The notes under the pieces were generated by a model. It was not told where the DNA came from, did no database searches, and saw only the letters and a program-made list of their open reading frames with translations. The translations under genes were made by a program, and so were the position numbers. A stretch of 64,000 nt of DNA from Arthrobacter sp. EPSL27 (GTDB lineage: Bacteria; Actinomycetota; Actinomycetes; Actinomycetales; Micrococcaceae), in NCBI RefSeq assembly GCF_001512305.1, contig NZ_LNUT01000001.1, positions 62,001-126,000 on the forward strand. The letters are read 5' to 3'. The stretch's first letter is position 1; the number at the start of each line of letters is the position of its first letter. Below, one piece after another: positions 47,871-57,422 of the stretch.

Positions 47871-47921
47871 ATTTGTTCAGCTTCGCGGCAGCGTCGACGC
47901 GTTGTGTTAGTAGTGAGTCCC

Positions 47922-48620
47922 TCAAATGCTGGCGTTGGCCCGAATCAGATCATCAGGGAAGTCGACCTCGACCGCATAAAACTCGCTGATGTCGACCGGA
48001 GTCCACTTGACGTCATCCTGCTTGATAGTCAGTTCGATAGCAGCCTCGAAGTAGTCTTGGTCGTTGACTTCGATGAGCCGCTTGAGGAACTTCTTCTTGT
48101 CCTTCGAGCTGATGTAGTTGATGCCGACAGCCTCGCCCTGGGCCACCTCTGCGGCGATCGTCTTGGAGAGTTCGTGGATCTTCCCGTCCGTGTCAGTAGT
48201 GTATTTTACTTCCTCGTCGGAGACCGAAGATACATCAACGGTGATGAAGGACTCGTCGCGCTTGATGTAGGGGTCCAGCATAGCCAGAATATCCGGGTCG
48301 AACACCACGTCGCCGTTCATCCAAAGCACGCCGCCCTTAGCCGAATTCCTTATTGCCTTCAGGAGGCTCTTCGACGTGTTCGTTTGGTCAAAGTTCTCGT
48401 TGTATACAAACGATGCGTTGGGGACGTGCTCCAAGATCATCTCGAGTTTGAATCCTACAGCGATGGTGAGCCGCAATTTCTTGCCAAAAACCTTCTGGAG
48501 GTTCTGGACTTGCTGGTGCATAATGGTCCGGCCATCACCGAGCTCGGTCATGGGTTTCGGGTGCGGGCGCGCCAGTCGGGTTCCCATTCCGGCAGCGAGA
48601 ATTACGACTTGGATTTTCAT
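47922..48620 (-). CDS. NTP-transferase family nucleotidyltransferase (LicC-like)
   Basis: The product is 232 residues starting MKIQVVILAAGMGTRL, with the activating motif AAGMGTRLxxPxPKP. The metal aspartate is in WMNGDVVFD and a second acidic site is in VDISEFYAVEVDFPDD. The length and single-domain layout resemble LicC-type CTP:phosphocholine cytidylyltransferases and similar short enzymes that make CDP-alcohols or NDP-sugars. Given the four TagF-type domains nearby, a CDP-linked donor is an attractive product, but substrate cannot be fixed from sequence. The ATG at 48620 follows GAGGAAA; the open frame extends upstream without a ribosome site. Confidence 0.75.
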   Translation of the reverse strand: MKIQVVILAAGMGTRLARPHPKPMTELGDGRTIMHQQVQNLQKVFGKKLRLTIAVGFKLEMILEHVPNASFVYNENFDQTNTSKSLLKAIRNSAKGGVLWMNGDVVFDPDILAMLDPYIKRDESFITVDVSSVSDEEVKYTTDTDGKIHELSKTIAAEVAQGEAVGINYISSKDKKKFLKRLIEVNDQDYFEAAIELTIKQDDVKWTPVDISEFYAVEVDFPDDLIRANASI

Positions 48621-48680
48621 ATGTGTATTTCCTCTTCGACGAGTGATCCTGGTGGCGGGAGCGGCGAGCCGTGGCATCAC

Positions 48681-50043
48681 TCAAGTACGCCCTGGAACCG
48701 AGAGTTCGGCAAGGGGCGCTTCCCCCGCGTCCAAGCATAACGGTCCAGCAAGGAGACGCCCAACGTAGCCGGCCGGTTGCCGCAGGCCAATCCCGGGTGG
48801 CTCTGCGGTAATCGCGAACCGATCAGTGAACCAGAAAGGTCTCCGCACAACCAAATCGACATTTTGGTCCACGGCGCGTCCCAGCATCTCGTCGCGGTCA
48901 AGACCCGGCCGATTGCCCGTAAGTTCGAGGCCCAATGCAGCCAATGACCGGGCGGTCTGGGAGCCTTCAGACATCACGCTCTCCGGGACGGAATGGTCCA
49001 CCAGCGTGGCAACGAGTGACAGGTGCCCGTCTCAGCTCTCGAGGAGGTCAATGATTTGAGACTGTTGCGGGTAGTCGACGAGCGATGCCGTTGTGATTTC
49101 CCAAAATCCGCTCTGGTCATGCTTCCCTTTGTATGGGGTTAGCCTGTGCCTGTAGATATGGCCATTGATCCATGCAATCACGTTGGGAAACGGCATACCA
49201 GCTCCAGTGCCGCAGAACGATTCGGCGGGGGTGGTCCGCCGTCCGGTGAAAAAGCCTCCTCGTCAAAAGAGGACAACGGGTGGTGGCTGAAAAGGAGCAC
49301 TAAACGCTCCTTGACTTCTGATCTGGTGGGCCTGCCCTTCGCGTCGTAGGCCTTCCGGGAAACACGTCCCAGCTGGTCCTCCAGCCACTCCGCCTGGGCG
49401 GCGTCCAGAACAGCCTTCGTGCCTCCGCCCGCCGCCGCCCGGGTGGGTGCTCGCCCTGACGCCCTCAAGCACGCTGAGAGCCGGCGCCAACTCAGTGAAC
49501 GCCTGTGCGTTTCTAAGGTCACCCGTAATCACCAAGCAGTCCGGTGCCCGTTGACTAACAGGACCACGTTTTACGGAGTTGAGTTTCCGGATCGTGGAGT
49601 CCAGCACATGGACGGTCAAGAGTTCTTGGGGCCGGAATCGCGTGGAGCTGGGAAACTCATCCGAGAAGTCTGAGTACTGCCAAGGAAAAGGCAGCCGATC
49701 CGGATTGGCTGCGTCGAACACACGGCTGTCAGTCAGGTGGCCAATAGAGGCCAACGCTGTCCGCTGGCTGTCCGGATTCCGGTTAGGGGTCCACCGTTCT
49801 TAAGAGCGTGACAGCCGCCGAACCTTCGGCGAGGCCGCGGTAGGGCAGTCTTTGAACACGCCGGGAGCCGAAAGTGACCGTTGCGTCCAGAGTTGTCAGA
49901 TGCGGGCCCAGACCTGGGTTGGCTCTTGACGGTCCCGGAATCTCGGGTGGTCCCGCTCCGGTCGATCCGGACAGCCCGAGCGCGGAGAACCCTATAGCGG
50001 CAGTGCATGCCCATCGAAGAGCGTCCCGCCGTGAAACTTGCAT
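48681..50043 (-). pseudogene. Decayed Tat-exported metallophosphoesterase gene (TIGR03767-like)
   Basis: Minus-strand pieces in several frames line up in order. First is a Tat-type N-terminus (MQVSRRDALRWACTAAIGF at 50043). Then come HLTDSRVFDAANPDRL and RFRPQELLTVHVLDS, VITGDLRNAQAF, AEWLEDQLGRVSRKAYD, RLVLLFSHHPLSSFDE, FPNVIAWINGHIYRH, and SGFWEITTASLVDYPQQSQI. This is the layout of TIGR03767 metallophosphoesterases, including the GD-N and SHHP metal motifs, but NGHTH has become NGHIY and stops and frameshifts break the chain. The gene is dead. It fills the otherwise empty space between the nucleotidyltransferase and wecB genes. Confidence 0.75.
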
Positions 50044-50140
50044 TTCTTCTTGCTGTCGCACTTCGTGGTATGGCATGAGCTGTCGGGATGCCGGAGGGGG
50101 CGGAGGGCCGGGAAAAGTAGTCCTGAGGCGCGTCTAACCG

Positions 50141-51286
50141 CTAACCGCGAGTGAACTCGTCGATCCGTGCCCCGACGCCGAACAATTCCTCAACCGCTGC
50201 TACCGTCCTCGCGGCTGCATTTCCGTCTCCGTAGGGATTGACGGCGTTCGCCATGGTGGCGAAGTGATCCTGGTCCTTCAAGAGCAGGGTCACTTCGGTC
50301 ACAATTCTGTCTTCATCCGTTCCGATTAGTAACACAGTGCCGGCGTCGACTGCTTCCGGACGCTCGGTGTTGTCCCGCATTACGAGAACGGGCTTGCCCA
50401 GGCTGGGCGCCTCTTCCTGCACCCCGCCAGAGTCGGTGAGTACGATGTGCGACAGGGAGAGCATCCTGGTGAACTCGCCGTACGCCAAAGGCTCTGTGAC
50501 GACAACGTTCGGTTTGCCTTCGAGAGCCGGCAGCACCGCTTCGCGTACAACCGGGTTCTTGTGTGCCGGCAGCACAATCACCATGTCAGGTTCAGCGTCC
50601 GCAATCCGGGCCAGGGCGCGGCCCACGCCCCGCATGGCGTCCCCTTGGTTCTCCCGGCGGTGTGTGGTGACGAGAAGGATCCTCCTGCCACTCGCCGCGA
50701 GTTCCTCCAGCTGGGGGTCTGTAAACGGGATCTGCTTGCCGACAGTGGTCAGCAAGGCATCGATGACCGAGTTGCCGGTGACAACGATGTCCTCGGGCCT
50801 GATGCCCTCGGCCAGGAGGTTGGCGCGGCTGACGCTTGTGGGCGCAAGGTGGAGGCTGGCGATCTGGCTGGTGATCTTCCGGTTGGCCTCCTCGGGGAAC
50901 GGAGAGAAGAGGTCACCGCTGCGAAGTCCCGCCTCTACGTGCACAACCGGGATCCCGTGATACAACGCCGCGATGGCGCCGGCGGTGGACGTCGTCGTGT
51001 CGCCCTGCACAATCACGGCATCCGGCTTTTTTTCGGAGAAAAGCTTGTCCAGACCGTCAATGGTCCGGGTCATGATGGCCGACAGGGACTGTCCCGGCTG
51101 CAGGATGTTGAGGTCGTGGTCCGGAACAATGCCGAAAAGCTCGTTGACCTGGTCTAGCATCTCGCGGTGCTGGCCGGTGACGGTAACAACACAGTCGAAC
51201 AGCTCAGACTGGTGGAGCGCGGCAACGATCGGGGCCATCTTGATGGCCTCGGGTCGGGTTCCGAAGACCGGCATGATGCTATGCAA
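50141..51286 (-). CDS. wecB: UDP-N-acetylglucosamine 2-epimerase (non-hydrolysing)
   Basis: This cytosolic epimerase turns UDP-GlcNAc into UDP-ManNAc. It is 381 residues and full length. Signatures are MPVFGTRPEAIKMAP at the N-terminus, TGQHREML, VQGDTTT, HVEAGLRSGD, PEEANRK, and the UDP-binding LTDSGGVQEEAPSLGKPVLVMRDNTERPE. It is a GT-B fold enzyme. The ATG is preceded by GGGGGGAAACC. The product is the substrate of the WecC-type dehydrogenase encoded 32 kb to the left on the other strand. Together they give UDP-ManNAcA for the polymer, and wecB marks the right border of the locus. Confidence 0.95.
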   Translation of the reverse strand: MHSIMPVFGTRPEAIKMAPIVAALHQSELFDCVVTVTGQHREMLDQVNELFGIVPDHDLNILQPGQSLSAIMTRTIDGLDKLFSEKKPDAVIVQGDTTTSTAGAIAALYHGIPVVHVEAGLRSGDLFSPFPEEANRKITSQIASLHLAPTSVSRANLLAEGIRPEDIVVTGNSVIDALLTTVGKQIPFTDPQLEELAASGRRILLVTTHRRENQGDAMRGVGRALARIADAEPDMVIVLPAHKNPVVREAVLPALEGKPNVVVTEPLAYGEFTRMLSLSHIVLTDSGGVQEEAPSLGKPVLVMRDNTERPEAVDAGTVLLIGTDEDRIVTEVTLLLKDQDHFATMANAVNPYGDGNAAARTVAAVEELFGVGARIDEFTRG

Positions 51287-51337
51287 AGGTTTCCCCCCAA
51301 GGACGCAGACGAAAATTGATACGACAGGCCGGCTGTC

Positions 51338-51619
51338 TCAGCCGGCAACCAGGAGCGCAATGACGAGCGCCGGAACACTGATGACCACTACAAGCACTGA
51401 GACTAGCGCCACCAGGCGCTTGCGGCGGTAAGCGACCTCGCGGGCATCGAGGCTTGCCGCGGCCGCCCGCTTGGCTCCGCGACCGTGAAGTGCACTCGAC
51501 GGGAACGGCTCCACACCCGGAACCAGCAGCTCGTCCGGAATCTCCTCGTGGAACATGCGGCGCCGCAGGTGACGCGGTGCCGCGACCAGACGGGGAGCGT
51601 CGTCAGCAGAGTTGTCCAC
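51338..51619 (-). CDS. Small membrane protein of unknown function
   Basis: This product of about 93 residues is mostly polar, then has a basic stretch (REVAYRRKRL) and a single hydrophobic C-terminal helix (VALVSVLVVVISVPALVIALLVAG). It is probably a tail-anchored inner-membrane protein. The GTG start at 51619 is chosen because GAGGAGG lies 8 bp before it. An ATG at 51715 would overlap the upstream YdcF-like gene by 28 bp and has no ribosome site. No family is recognised. It lies just before wecB on the same strand. Confidence 0.5.
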   Translation of the reverse strand: MDNSADDAPRLVAAPRHLRRRMFHEEIPDELLVPGVEPFPSSALHGRGAKRAAAASLDAREVAYRRKRLVALVSVLVVVISVPALVIALLVAG

Positions 51620-51687
51620 CAGCCGGTCCTCCTCGCCGTAAAACTTTGGTACTAGGCTGAAGGTCTCAGCCAGATCACGGTCAATTC

Positions 51688-52284
51688 TTACATTCCGGAC
51701 CCCTGAACCGTGCATTCCGGCCGCAGCGAGGCATCAATCAGGCCACCCGTTTCGATCACAAACCGGCGCAGCCACTGCGCCGGGCTGAGCACAGGATGCG
51801 AGGCAACCATCTGGACGTCCGCCGTCGTGCACTGTCCGATCAGCCGTCCGGCCCGGGTGACGTGGTAGCTGGAGGTGACCACCGTGACTGAACGCCACCC
51901 GTTGGCCGCGGCGAGGTCCGCGATGACGTCCGCCTCGCTGCGGGTATCCATGCCGCCGGGACGGAAGCAGATGAGGTCGGGGCTGGGGAAGGCAGCCGCG
52001 TTGCAGAGCTCATCCGCCGCCGCGTTGCCCGGGGTGTCGGTGTGGGACAGCGCCAGGACCGGAGCGTTTAACTCCCGCTGCAGCCGTAGCGCCACCGGCA
52101 AGCGCTCCGCGGCGGCCCCTCCCAGCATCACCACCGCGTCCGTGCGGTGCACACTCAGGGGATCCACGTTCACGAACAGCTGGGTTGCGACCACCAGCCA
52201 CAGCAGCACAGCGGCCAGGACAGCGGCCAGTGCCCGGCGCGCACGCCGGGGGACGGCTGTCAGCGCGGGCAGTGGCGGGGGCAT
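51688..52284 (-). CDS. YdcF/SanA-like DUF218 protein
   Basis: The product is 198 residues from ATG 52284 (MPPPLPALTAVPRRARR). One N-terminal membrane helix (ALAAVLAAVLLWLVVATQLFV) is followed by an outward-facing DUF218 domain: DAVVMLGGAAAERLPVALRL, GGMDTRSEADVIADL, and VTVVTSSYHVTRAGRL. The family (YdcF, SanA, ElyC) is linked to envelope integrity and possibly to lipid-linked precursor metabolism. The true enzymatic reaction is unknown. It is divergent from thiL, with a 63-bp gap between starts. Confidence 0.8.
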   Translation of the reverse strand: MPPPLPALTAVPRRARRALAAVLAAVLLWLVVATQLFVNVDPLSVHRTDAVVMLGGAAAERLPVALRLQRELNAPVLALSHTDTPGNAAADELCNAAAFPSPDLICFRPGGMDTRSEADVIADLAAANGWRSVTVVTSSYHVTRAGRLIGQCTTADVQMVASHPVLSPAQWLRRFVIETGGLIDASLRPECTVQGSGM

Positions 52285-52347
52285 GCCTATGAGTTTCCCA
52301 CGCCCGGGGCTCCACCCGGTGTCGGCGCGGGCCTGTAGCGTAGGGCT

Positions 52348-53388
52348 GTGCCTGAACGCTTGAACATAACGCCGCCCCTGACCGTCGCGGACCTCTCGGA
52401 ATCGCAGCTTCTGGAACGCATTTTCCCGCGCCTGCACTACGGCCAGGAACACAACCCGTCCCTGATTCTGGGCCCGGGCGACGACGCCGCCATTGTGGCG
52501 GCACGCGACGGCCGCACGGTCCTCAGCATCGACACGCAGGTGGCGGACCAGGATTTCCGGCTCGAATGGAACAACGGCTACCGGACCACCGGCTACGACG
52601 TCGGCTGGAAGGCCGCCGCGCAGAACCTCAGCGACATCAATGCCATGGGTGCCCGCGCCACCTCCATGGTGGTGAGCCTCACCATGCCGCCGGAAACCCG
52701 GGTGGCCTGGGTGGAGGACTTCGCCGACGGCCTGAGCGCCGGAATCCGGGAACTCGGCGCCCATGACTGTGCCGTGGCCGGCGGCGACCTGGGTCGCGGC
52801 CGCGAACTGGCCGTCAGCGTGGCGATACTGGGCACCCTCGACGGCCGCGCCGCCGTGCTCCGCTCCGGCGCCCGGCCCGGGGACACCGTGGCGCTCGCCG
52901 GCACCGTGGGACATGCTGCGGCAGGCCTGGCCCTGCTCGAATCGGCCACTCCCGTCGATTCCCTCACCCGGGAGCAGCGCGCGCTGCTGGACCTCCAGTG
53001 CCGGCCCCGGCCGCCCATGGCGGCCGGCCCGCGGGCCCGGGACTCCGGCGCCACGGCCATGATGGACATTTCCGATGGACTGGTCCGGGACGGCGCGCGG
53101 ATGGCGTCCGCCAGCCGCGCTGTCCTGAACCTGGATCCGGCCGCGCTGAAGGAACTGGCGGCACCGCTCCTGCCAGCGGCGGAGCTGCTAGGTACGGACC
53201 CCATGACCTGGGTGCTGGGCGGCGGGGAGGACCACGGCCTGCTGGCCACATTCCCTCCGGACCTTCAGCTGCCTCCCGGTTTCACTGCGATAGGCTCGGT
53301 AGAAGCCCCTGCACCAACGGACAGCACGGGCGTCAAGATCGCGGGCAGGCCCGCTGACACCGTGGGATGGGATCACTTTGCAGACTAG
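52348..53388 (+). CDS. thiL: Thiamine-monophosphate kinase
   Basis: ThiL phosphorylates thiamine monophosphate to thiamine diphosphate using ATP. The 346-residue protein has the PurM-like fold. Motifs are GPGDDAAIVAARDG, VADQDFRLEW, DINAMGARATSMVVSL, VAGGDLGRG and MMDISDGLVRD, with the metal-binding aspartates in place. The GTG start is short-spaced but gives the expected N-terminus. The stop lies inside the next gene, which it overlaps by 11 bp. Confidence 0.94.
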   Translation: MPERLNITPPLTVADLSESQLLERIFPRLHYGQEHNPSLILGPGDDAAIVAARDGRTVLSIDTQVADQDFRLEWNNGYRTTGYDVGWKAAAQNLSDINAMGARATSMVVSLTMPPETRVAWVEDFADGLSAGIRELGAHDCAVAGGDLGRGRELAVSVAILGTLDGRAAVLRSGARPGDTVALAGTVGHAAAGLALLESATPVDSLTREQRALLDLQCRPRPPMAAGPRARDSGATAMMDISDGLVRDGARMASASRAVLNLDPAALKELAAPLLPAAELLGTDPMTWVLGGGEDHGLLATFPPDLQLPPGFTAIGSVEAPAPTDSTGVKIAGRPADTVGWDHFAD

Positions 53389-54460
53389 GATTGCCGCCAA
53401 CGCGCAAGCGATGAAGCGGTGGTTGGGCAAGGCGGAAACAACCCTTGGTAACCACAGCGACCGCCTCAACGCCATCAATATCTTCCCTGTCGCCGACGGC
53501 GACACCGGCACCAACCTGTACCTGACCGTCCGCGCCGCCGCCCAAGCGCTTCAAAGCCTCGACACGGCGGCGCTCCCGCAGATCGGTGCGGAGCCCGCCG
53601 GGGAGCCGCCCGTCCATGCGGTCGGCCCGCCGGACCCGGCGATGAACGACGTCGGCGCCGTCCTGGCCCGCGCCGGGCAGGCCGCCATGGAACAGGCCCG
53701 CGGCAACTCCGGCACCCTGTTCGCCGTTTTCCTCTGCGCCGCCGCCGAGCCGCTGGCCGGCCACCACCGGCTGGGCGCCCCGCTGCTGGCCGCCGCGCTG
53801 AACCGCGCGCAGATCCGGGCCTGGTCCGCGCTGAGCGATCCCGTGCCCGGCACCATGCTTTCCGTCATGGAAGCCGCCGCCCGCGCGGCTGCTGCCGTGG
53901 ACGCCGCGCACGACGGCGACGACAGCAACCACACCCTGGGCCTGGCCCTGGACGCCGCCGTGGAAGCCGCCGTCGCAGCTGTAGTGCGCACCGAAGACCA
54001 GCTCGAGGCGCTGCACAACGCCCACGTGGTGGACGCCGGCGGTGTCGGGATGCTCCTGGTCCTCGACTGCCTCCGCTCCGCCGTCCTGGGCGAGGAACTC
54101 CAGGACAAGCTGCTGGACGGCCTCCACGGCTACGACGTCCAGGACCCGCACATCCACCAGGCCATGCCCCGGGACGAGGGCGTCGAGGTCATGTGCACCA
54201 TCACGCTCTCGCCGCTGGACGCCGCCATGATGCGCCAGCAGCTCGATGAAATGGGCGATTCCGTCATCATGAGCCAGGTGGGCGGCGCAGCCGACGCCGC
54301 CGGCGCGTACCGCTGGCGCATCCACGTCCACGTGCCGGACGCCGAACCCGCAGTGGCGCTGATCCGCTCCCTCGGCGACCCCTCGGACATCAGCATCAGC
54401 GAGCTGGCCGTGTCACACGGCGAACCAGCCGCCCCGGCCCTCGACGGACATGACCGCTGA
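53378..54460 (+). CDS. DAK2 (DhaL) domain protein, FakA/YloV-like
   Basis: The product is 360 residues. The DhaL-type nucleotide and Mg site is INIFPVADGDTGTNLYLT with ARGNSGTLFAVFL, followed by a linker (VVDAGGVGMLLVLDCL) and a C-terminal degV-partner domain. Proteins of this layout phosphorylate fatty acids with DegV partners (FakA) in Firmicutes; in actinobacteria the substrate is uncertain and the chain is shorter. The start is a TTG overlapping thiL by 11 bp. The ATG at 53411 (MKRWLGKAETTLG) is a real alternative. It overlaps recG by 11 bp. Confidence 0.8.
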   Translation: MQTRIAANAQAMKRWLGKAETTLGNHSDRLNAINIFPVADGDTGTNLYLTVRAAAQALQSLDTAALPQIGAEPAGEPPVHAVGPPDPAMNDVGAVLARAGQAAMEQARGNSGTLFAVFLCAAAEPLAGHHRLGAPLLAAALNRAQIRAWSALSDPVPGTMLSVMEAAARAAAAVDAAHDGDDSNHTLGLALDAAVEAAVAAVVRTEDQLEALHNAHVVDAGGVGMLLVLDCLRSAVLGEELQDKLLDGLHGYDVQDPHIHQAMPRDEGVEVMCTITLSPLDAAMMRQQLDEMGDSVIMSQVGGAADAAGAYRWRIHVHVPDAEPAVALIRSLGDPSDISISELAVSHGEPAAPALDGHDR

Positions 54461-56705
54461 AGTAAAGAGCGCCGCGCCCGGCGGCGCGGCTCCCGGCACC
54501 AATGAACTGGCCCTGGCCCTCGAACGGCGGATCGGCAAGCGTTCCGCGGCGGTCATCGAAAAGCACCTCGGGATCACCACGGTGGGCGGGCTGCTGAACT
54601 ACTTCCCCCGCCGCTACATGAACCGCGGCGAGCTCACCCCCATCAGCGAGGTGCCGCTCGACGAGGAAGTGACCCTCCTGGCCCGCGTCGTCTCCAGCAG
54701 CACCCGGACCATGCGCGCCCGCAAGGGGACGCTGACCGACGTCGTGGTCACCGACGACGCCGGCACCCTGAAAGTGAGCTTCTTCAACGCTTACCGCGCC
54801 AAGGCGGAGCTGCTGCCAGGCCGCCGGGCCCTGTTCTCCGGCCGGATCAGCCGCTACAACGGGGCCTTGGGGCTCACCAACCCCGACTACCAGCTGCTGG
54901 ACGAAGACCCGGACTTGGCCGGGGAGGACCCGGAAAAGCTCGCTGCCATGCCCATCCCGGTGTACCCCGCCACCGCCAAACTGACCAGCTGGTCCATCCA
55001 CAATGTGGTTAAGACCCTGCTGGACACCGCCGACCTGGCCGCCCTGCCGGACCCGCTCCCGGCCGACGTCGCCGCCCGGGAAAAGTTCCTGCCCGTCGCC
55101 GACTCCTACCGCCTCATCCACACCCCGGAGACCCCCGCGGACTGGCAGCGTGCCCGGGACCGTTTCCGCTACCAGGAAGCGCTGGTCCTCCAGTCCGCCC
55201 TGGCCCGGCGCCGCGCGCAGCTGGCCGCGGAGGAAGCCACCGCCCGCCGCCCCGCCGCGGACGGGCTGCTGGCCGCCTTTGACCGGCAGCTGCCGTTCAC
55301 CCTGACGGCCGGGCAGTCCGCCGTCGGCAAGACCCTGGCCGCCGAGCTGGCCCGGGACTCGCCGATGAACCGGCTGCTCCAGGGCGAAGTGGGGTCCGGC
55401 AAGACAATCGTTGCCCTGCGCGCCATGCTGCAGGTGGTGGACGCCGGGGGACAGGCGGCCCTGCTGGCCCCTACCGAGGTCCTGGCCGCGCAGCACTTCG
55501 AATCGATCCGCCGCACCCTGGGCCCGCTCTCCCGCGACGGGCTCCTGGGCGGCTTCGGCGCCGACGCCGTCCAGGTCACGCTGCTGACCGGGTCCATGCC
55601 CACCGCGGCACGGAAGCAGGCCATGCTCGACGCCGCCTCCGGAACCGCCGGGATCGTGATCGGCACGCACGCCCTGCTCAGCGACAACGTCTCCTTCTAC
55701 GACCTTGGCCTGATCGTGGTGGACGAGCAGCACCGCTTCGGCGTCGAGCAGCGCGACGTGCTCCGGTCCAAGGCGAGCAAGCCCCCGCACCTGCTGGTCA
55801 TGACCGCAACTCCCATCCCCAGGACTGTCGCCATGACCGTGTTCGGGGACCTTGAAACGTCCGTCCTGGACGAGCTCCCGGCCGGCCGCGCGCCGATCAC
55901 CACCCACGTGGTGGGCCTCGCGGAGCACCCCGCCTGGGCCACACGCGTCTGGACCCGGTCCCGGGAAGAGGTCGACGCCGGCCACCAGGTCTATGTGGTG
56001 TGCCCCAAGATCGGCTCGGACGACGACGGCGACTTCAGTCCCGGCGAAGCCGGTCCGGCCGATACGGACCTGGAAGACTCCGGCGCGCGCGAGCTGGCGT
56101 CCGTGACCGGCGTCGTGGAGCTCCTGCGGGACGAACCGGCCCTGGCCGGGGTGCCCGTTGCCCCGCTGCACGGCCGGCAGGACCCCGTGCTGAAGTCCGA
56201 GACCATGGCCTCTTTCACCGCCAACCAGACCAAGCTCCTGGTCTCCACCACCGTGATCGAAGTCGGCGTCGACGTCCACAACGCCACGCTTATGGTGATC
56301 CTCGACGCCGACCGCTTCGGCATCTCGCAGCTCCACCAGCTCCGCGGCCGAGTGGGCCGCGGCGGCCTGCCCGGCACCTGCCTGCTGGTGACCACACTGG
56401 AGCCGGGCCACCCCAGCCGGCGGCGGCTCGACGCCGTCGCAGCCACCACCGACGGCTTCGAACTGTCCCAGGAGGACCTCAAGCTGCGCCGCGAAGGCGA
56501 CATCCTGGGCGCCTCGCAGTCCGGCGGACGGTCCACGCTGAAGCTGCTTCGGGTACTCGAACACGAGGATGTGATCGCCCGGGCCCGGCAGGACGCCTGG
56601 ACGGTTGTTGGCGGCGACCCGTCCCTGGGTTCGCACCCTGCCCTCGCTGCGGCGATTGATGACTACCTCAACCCGGAAAAGGAGGCGTTCCTTGAACGCG
56701 GCTGA
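54450..56705 (+). CDS. recG: ATP-dependent DNA helicase RecG
   Basis: RecG remodels stalled forks and branched DNA. The 751-residue protein has an N-terminal wedge/OB domain (about 40-170). The helicase core has GEVGSGKTIVAL (Walker A), ALLAPTEVLAAQHF, VVDEQHRFGVEQR (motif II), MTATPIPRT (motif III) and LVSTTVIEVGVDVHNA. The TRG region (HQLRGRVGRGGLPGTC) follows. The length is normal. It overlaps the DAK gene by 11 bp and ends 42 bp before rsmD. Confidence 0.95.
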   Translation: MTAEVKSAAPGGAAPGTNELALALERRIGKRSAAVIEKHLGITTVGGLLNYFPRRYMNRGELTPISEVPLDEEVTLLARVVSSSTRTMRARKGTLTDVVVTDDAGTLKVSFFNAYRAKAELLPGRRALFSGRISRYNGALGLTNPDYQLLDEDPDLAGEDPEKLAAMPIPVYPATAKLTSWSIHNVVKTLLDTADLAALPDPLPADVAAREKFLPVADSYRLIHTPETPADWQRARDRFRYQEALVLQSALARRRAQLAAEEATARRPAADGLLAAFDRQLPFTLTAGQSAVGKTLAAELARDSPMNRLLQGEVGSGKTIVALRAMLQVVDAGGQAALLAPTEVLAAQHFESIRRTLGPLSRDGLLGGFGADAVQVTLLTGSMPTAARKQAMLDAASGTAGIVIGTHALLSDNVSFYDLGLIVVDEQHRFGVEQRDVLRSKASKPPHLLVMTATPIPRTVAMTVFGDLETSVLDELPAGRAPITTHVVGLAEHPAWATRVWTRSREEVDAGHQVYVVCPKIGSDDDGDFSPGEAGPADTDLEDSGARELASVTGVVELLRDEPALAGVPVAPLHGRQDPVLKSETMASFTANQTKLLVSTTVIEVGVDVHNATLMVILDADRFGISQLHQLRGRVGRGGLPGTCLLVTTLEPGHPSRRRLDAVAATTDGFELSQEDLKLRREGDILGASQSGGRSTLKLLRVLEHEDVIARARQDAWTVVGGDPSLGSHPALAAAIDDYLNPEKEAFLERG

Positions 56706-56747
56706 CATCCTCCACACGTCCGTGCCCAAGTTCCAGGCCGTGCGGCC

Positions 56748-57374
56748 ATGAGCCGCATCATTGCCGGCGCGGCTGGCGGCACCACCCTGGCCAGCGTCCC
56801 GGGATCTCTGACCCGCCCCACCACGGACCGGGTCAAGGAGGCGCTCTTCTCCCGGCTGGACGCCTTCGAGGTGATCGCGGACGCCCGCGTGCTGGACCTG
56901 TACGCCGGTTCCGGCTCGCTTGGCGTCGAGAGTGCCAGCCGCGGCGCCCGGGCCGTGGACCTCGTGGAGTCCGACGGTAAGGCCAGCGAGGTCTGCCAGC
57001 GCAACGCGGACCTTATCAATACCGTGGCGCGGCGGAAGGTGGTGTCCGTGCACCGGTCCAAGGTGGAATCCTTCCTGGACCGGGCGCAGGACTCTGTCCG
57101 CTGGGATCTTGTTTTCCTCGATCCGCCCTACCCGCTCGATGAACCCGCGCTGGCCGCGGTGCTGGCCAAGCTGCTCCCGCATCTGGCCGAGGGTGCCGTG
57201 GTGGTCGTGGAGCGTTCCTCGCGGAGCGCCGAACCGTCCTGGCCGGACGGCATGGAGCGCTTCGCCGAACGCAAGTACGGCGAGACGAAGCTCTGGTTCG
57301 CCGAACCCGGCGTGGAAGAGACCGGTGAAGAAGCTGACGCGGCCAAGGACGCCGGCCCGGAGGTCAGCGGCTAG
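56748..57374 (+). CDS. rsmD: 16S rRNA (guanine966-N2)-methyltransferase
   Basis: RsmD methylates G966 of 16S rRNA. The 208-residue protein has RIIAGAAGGTTLA, RPTTDRVKEALFSRLD, the SAM motif DLYAGSGSLGVESASRGA, and the catalytic FLDPPYPL. The C-terminus (after about 190) is low in conservation. The last 30 bp of the gene, including the stop, are repeated 277 bp downstream, so the 3' end has taken part in a local tandem duplication. Confidence 0.93.
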   Translation: MSRIIAGAAGGTTLASVPGSLTRPTTDRVKEALFSRLDAFEVIADARVLDLYAGSGSLGVESASRGARAVDLVESDGKASEVCQRNADLINTVARRKVVSVHRSKVESFLDRAQDSVRWDLVFLDPPYPLDEPALAAVLAKLLPHLAEGAVVVVERSSRSAEPSWPDGMERFAERKYGETKLWFAEPGVEETGEEADAAKDAGPEVSG

Positions 57375-57422
57375 TCCGGGTCCCCGCTCCACCACGGCGG
57401 AGCCAGCCCGCTCGTCCGGGAG

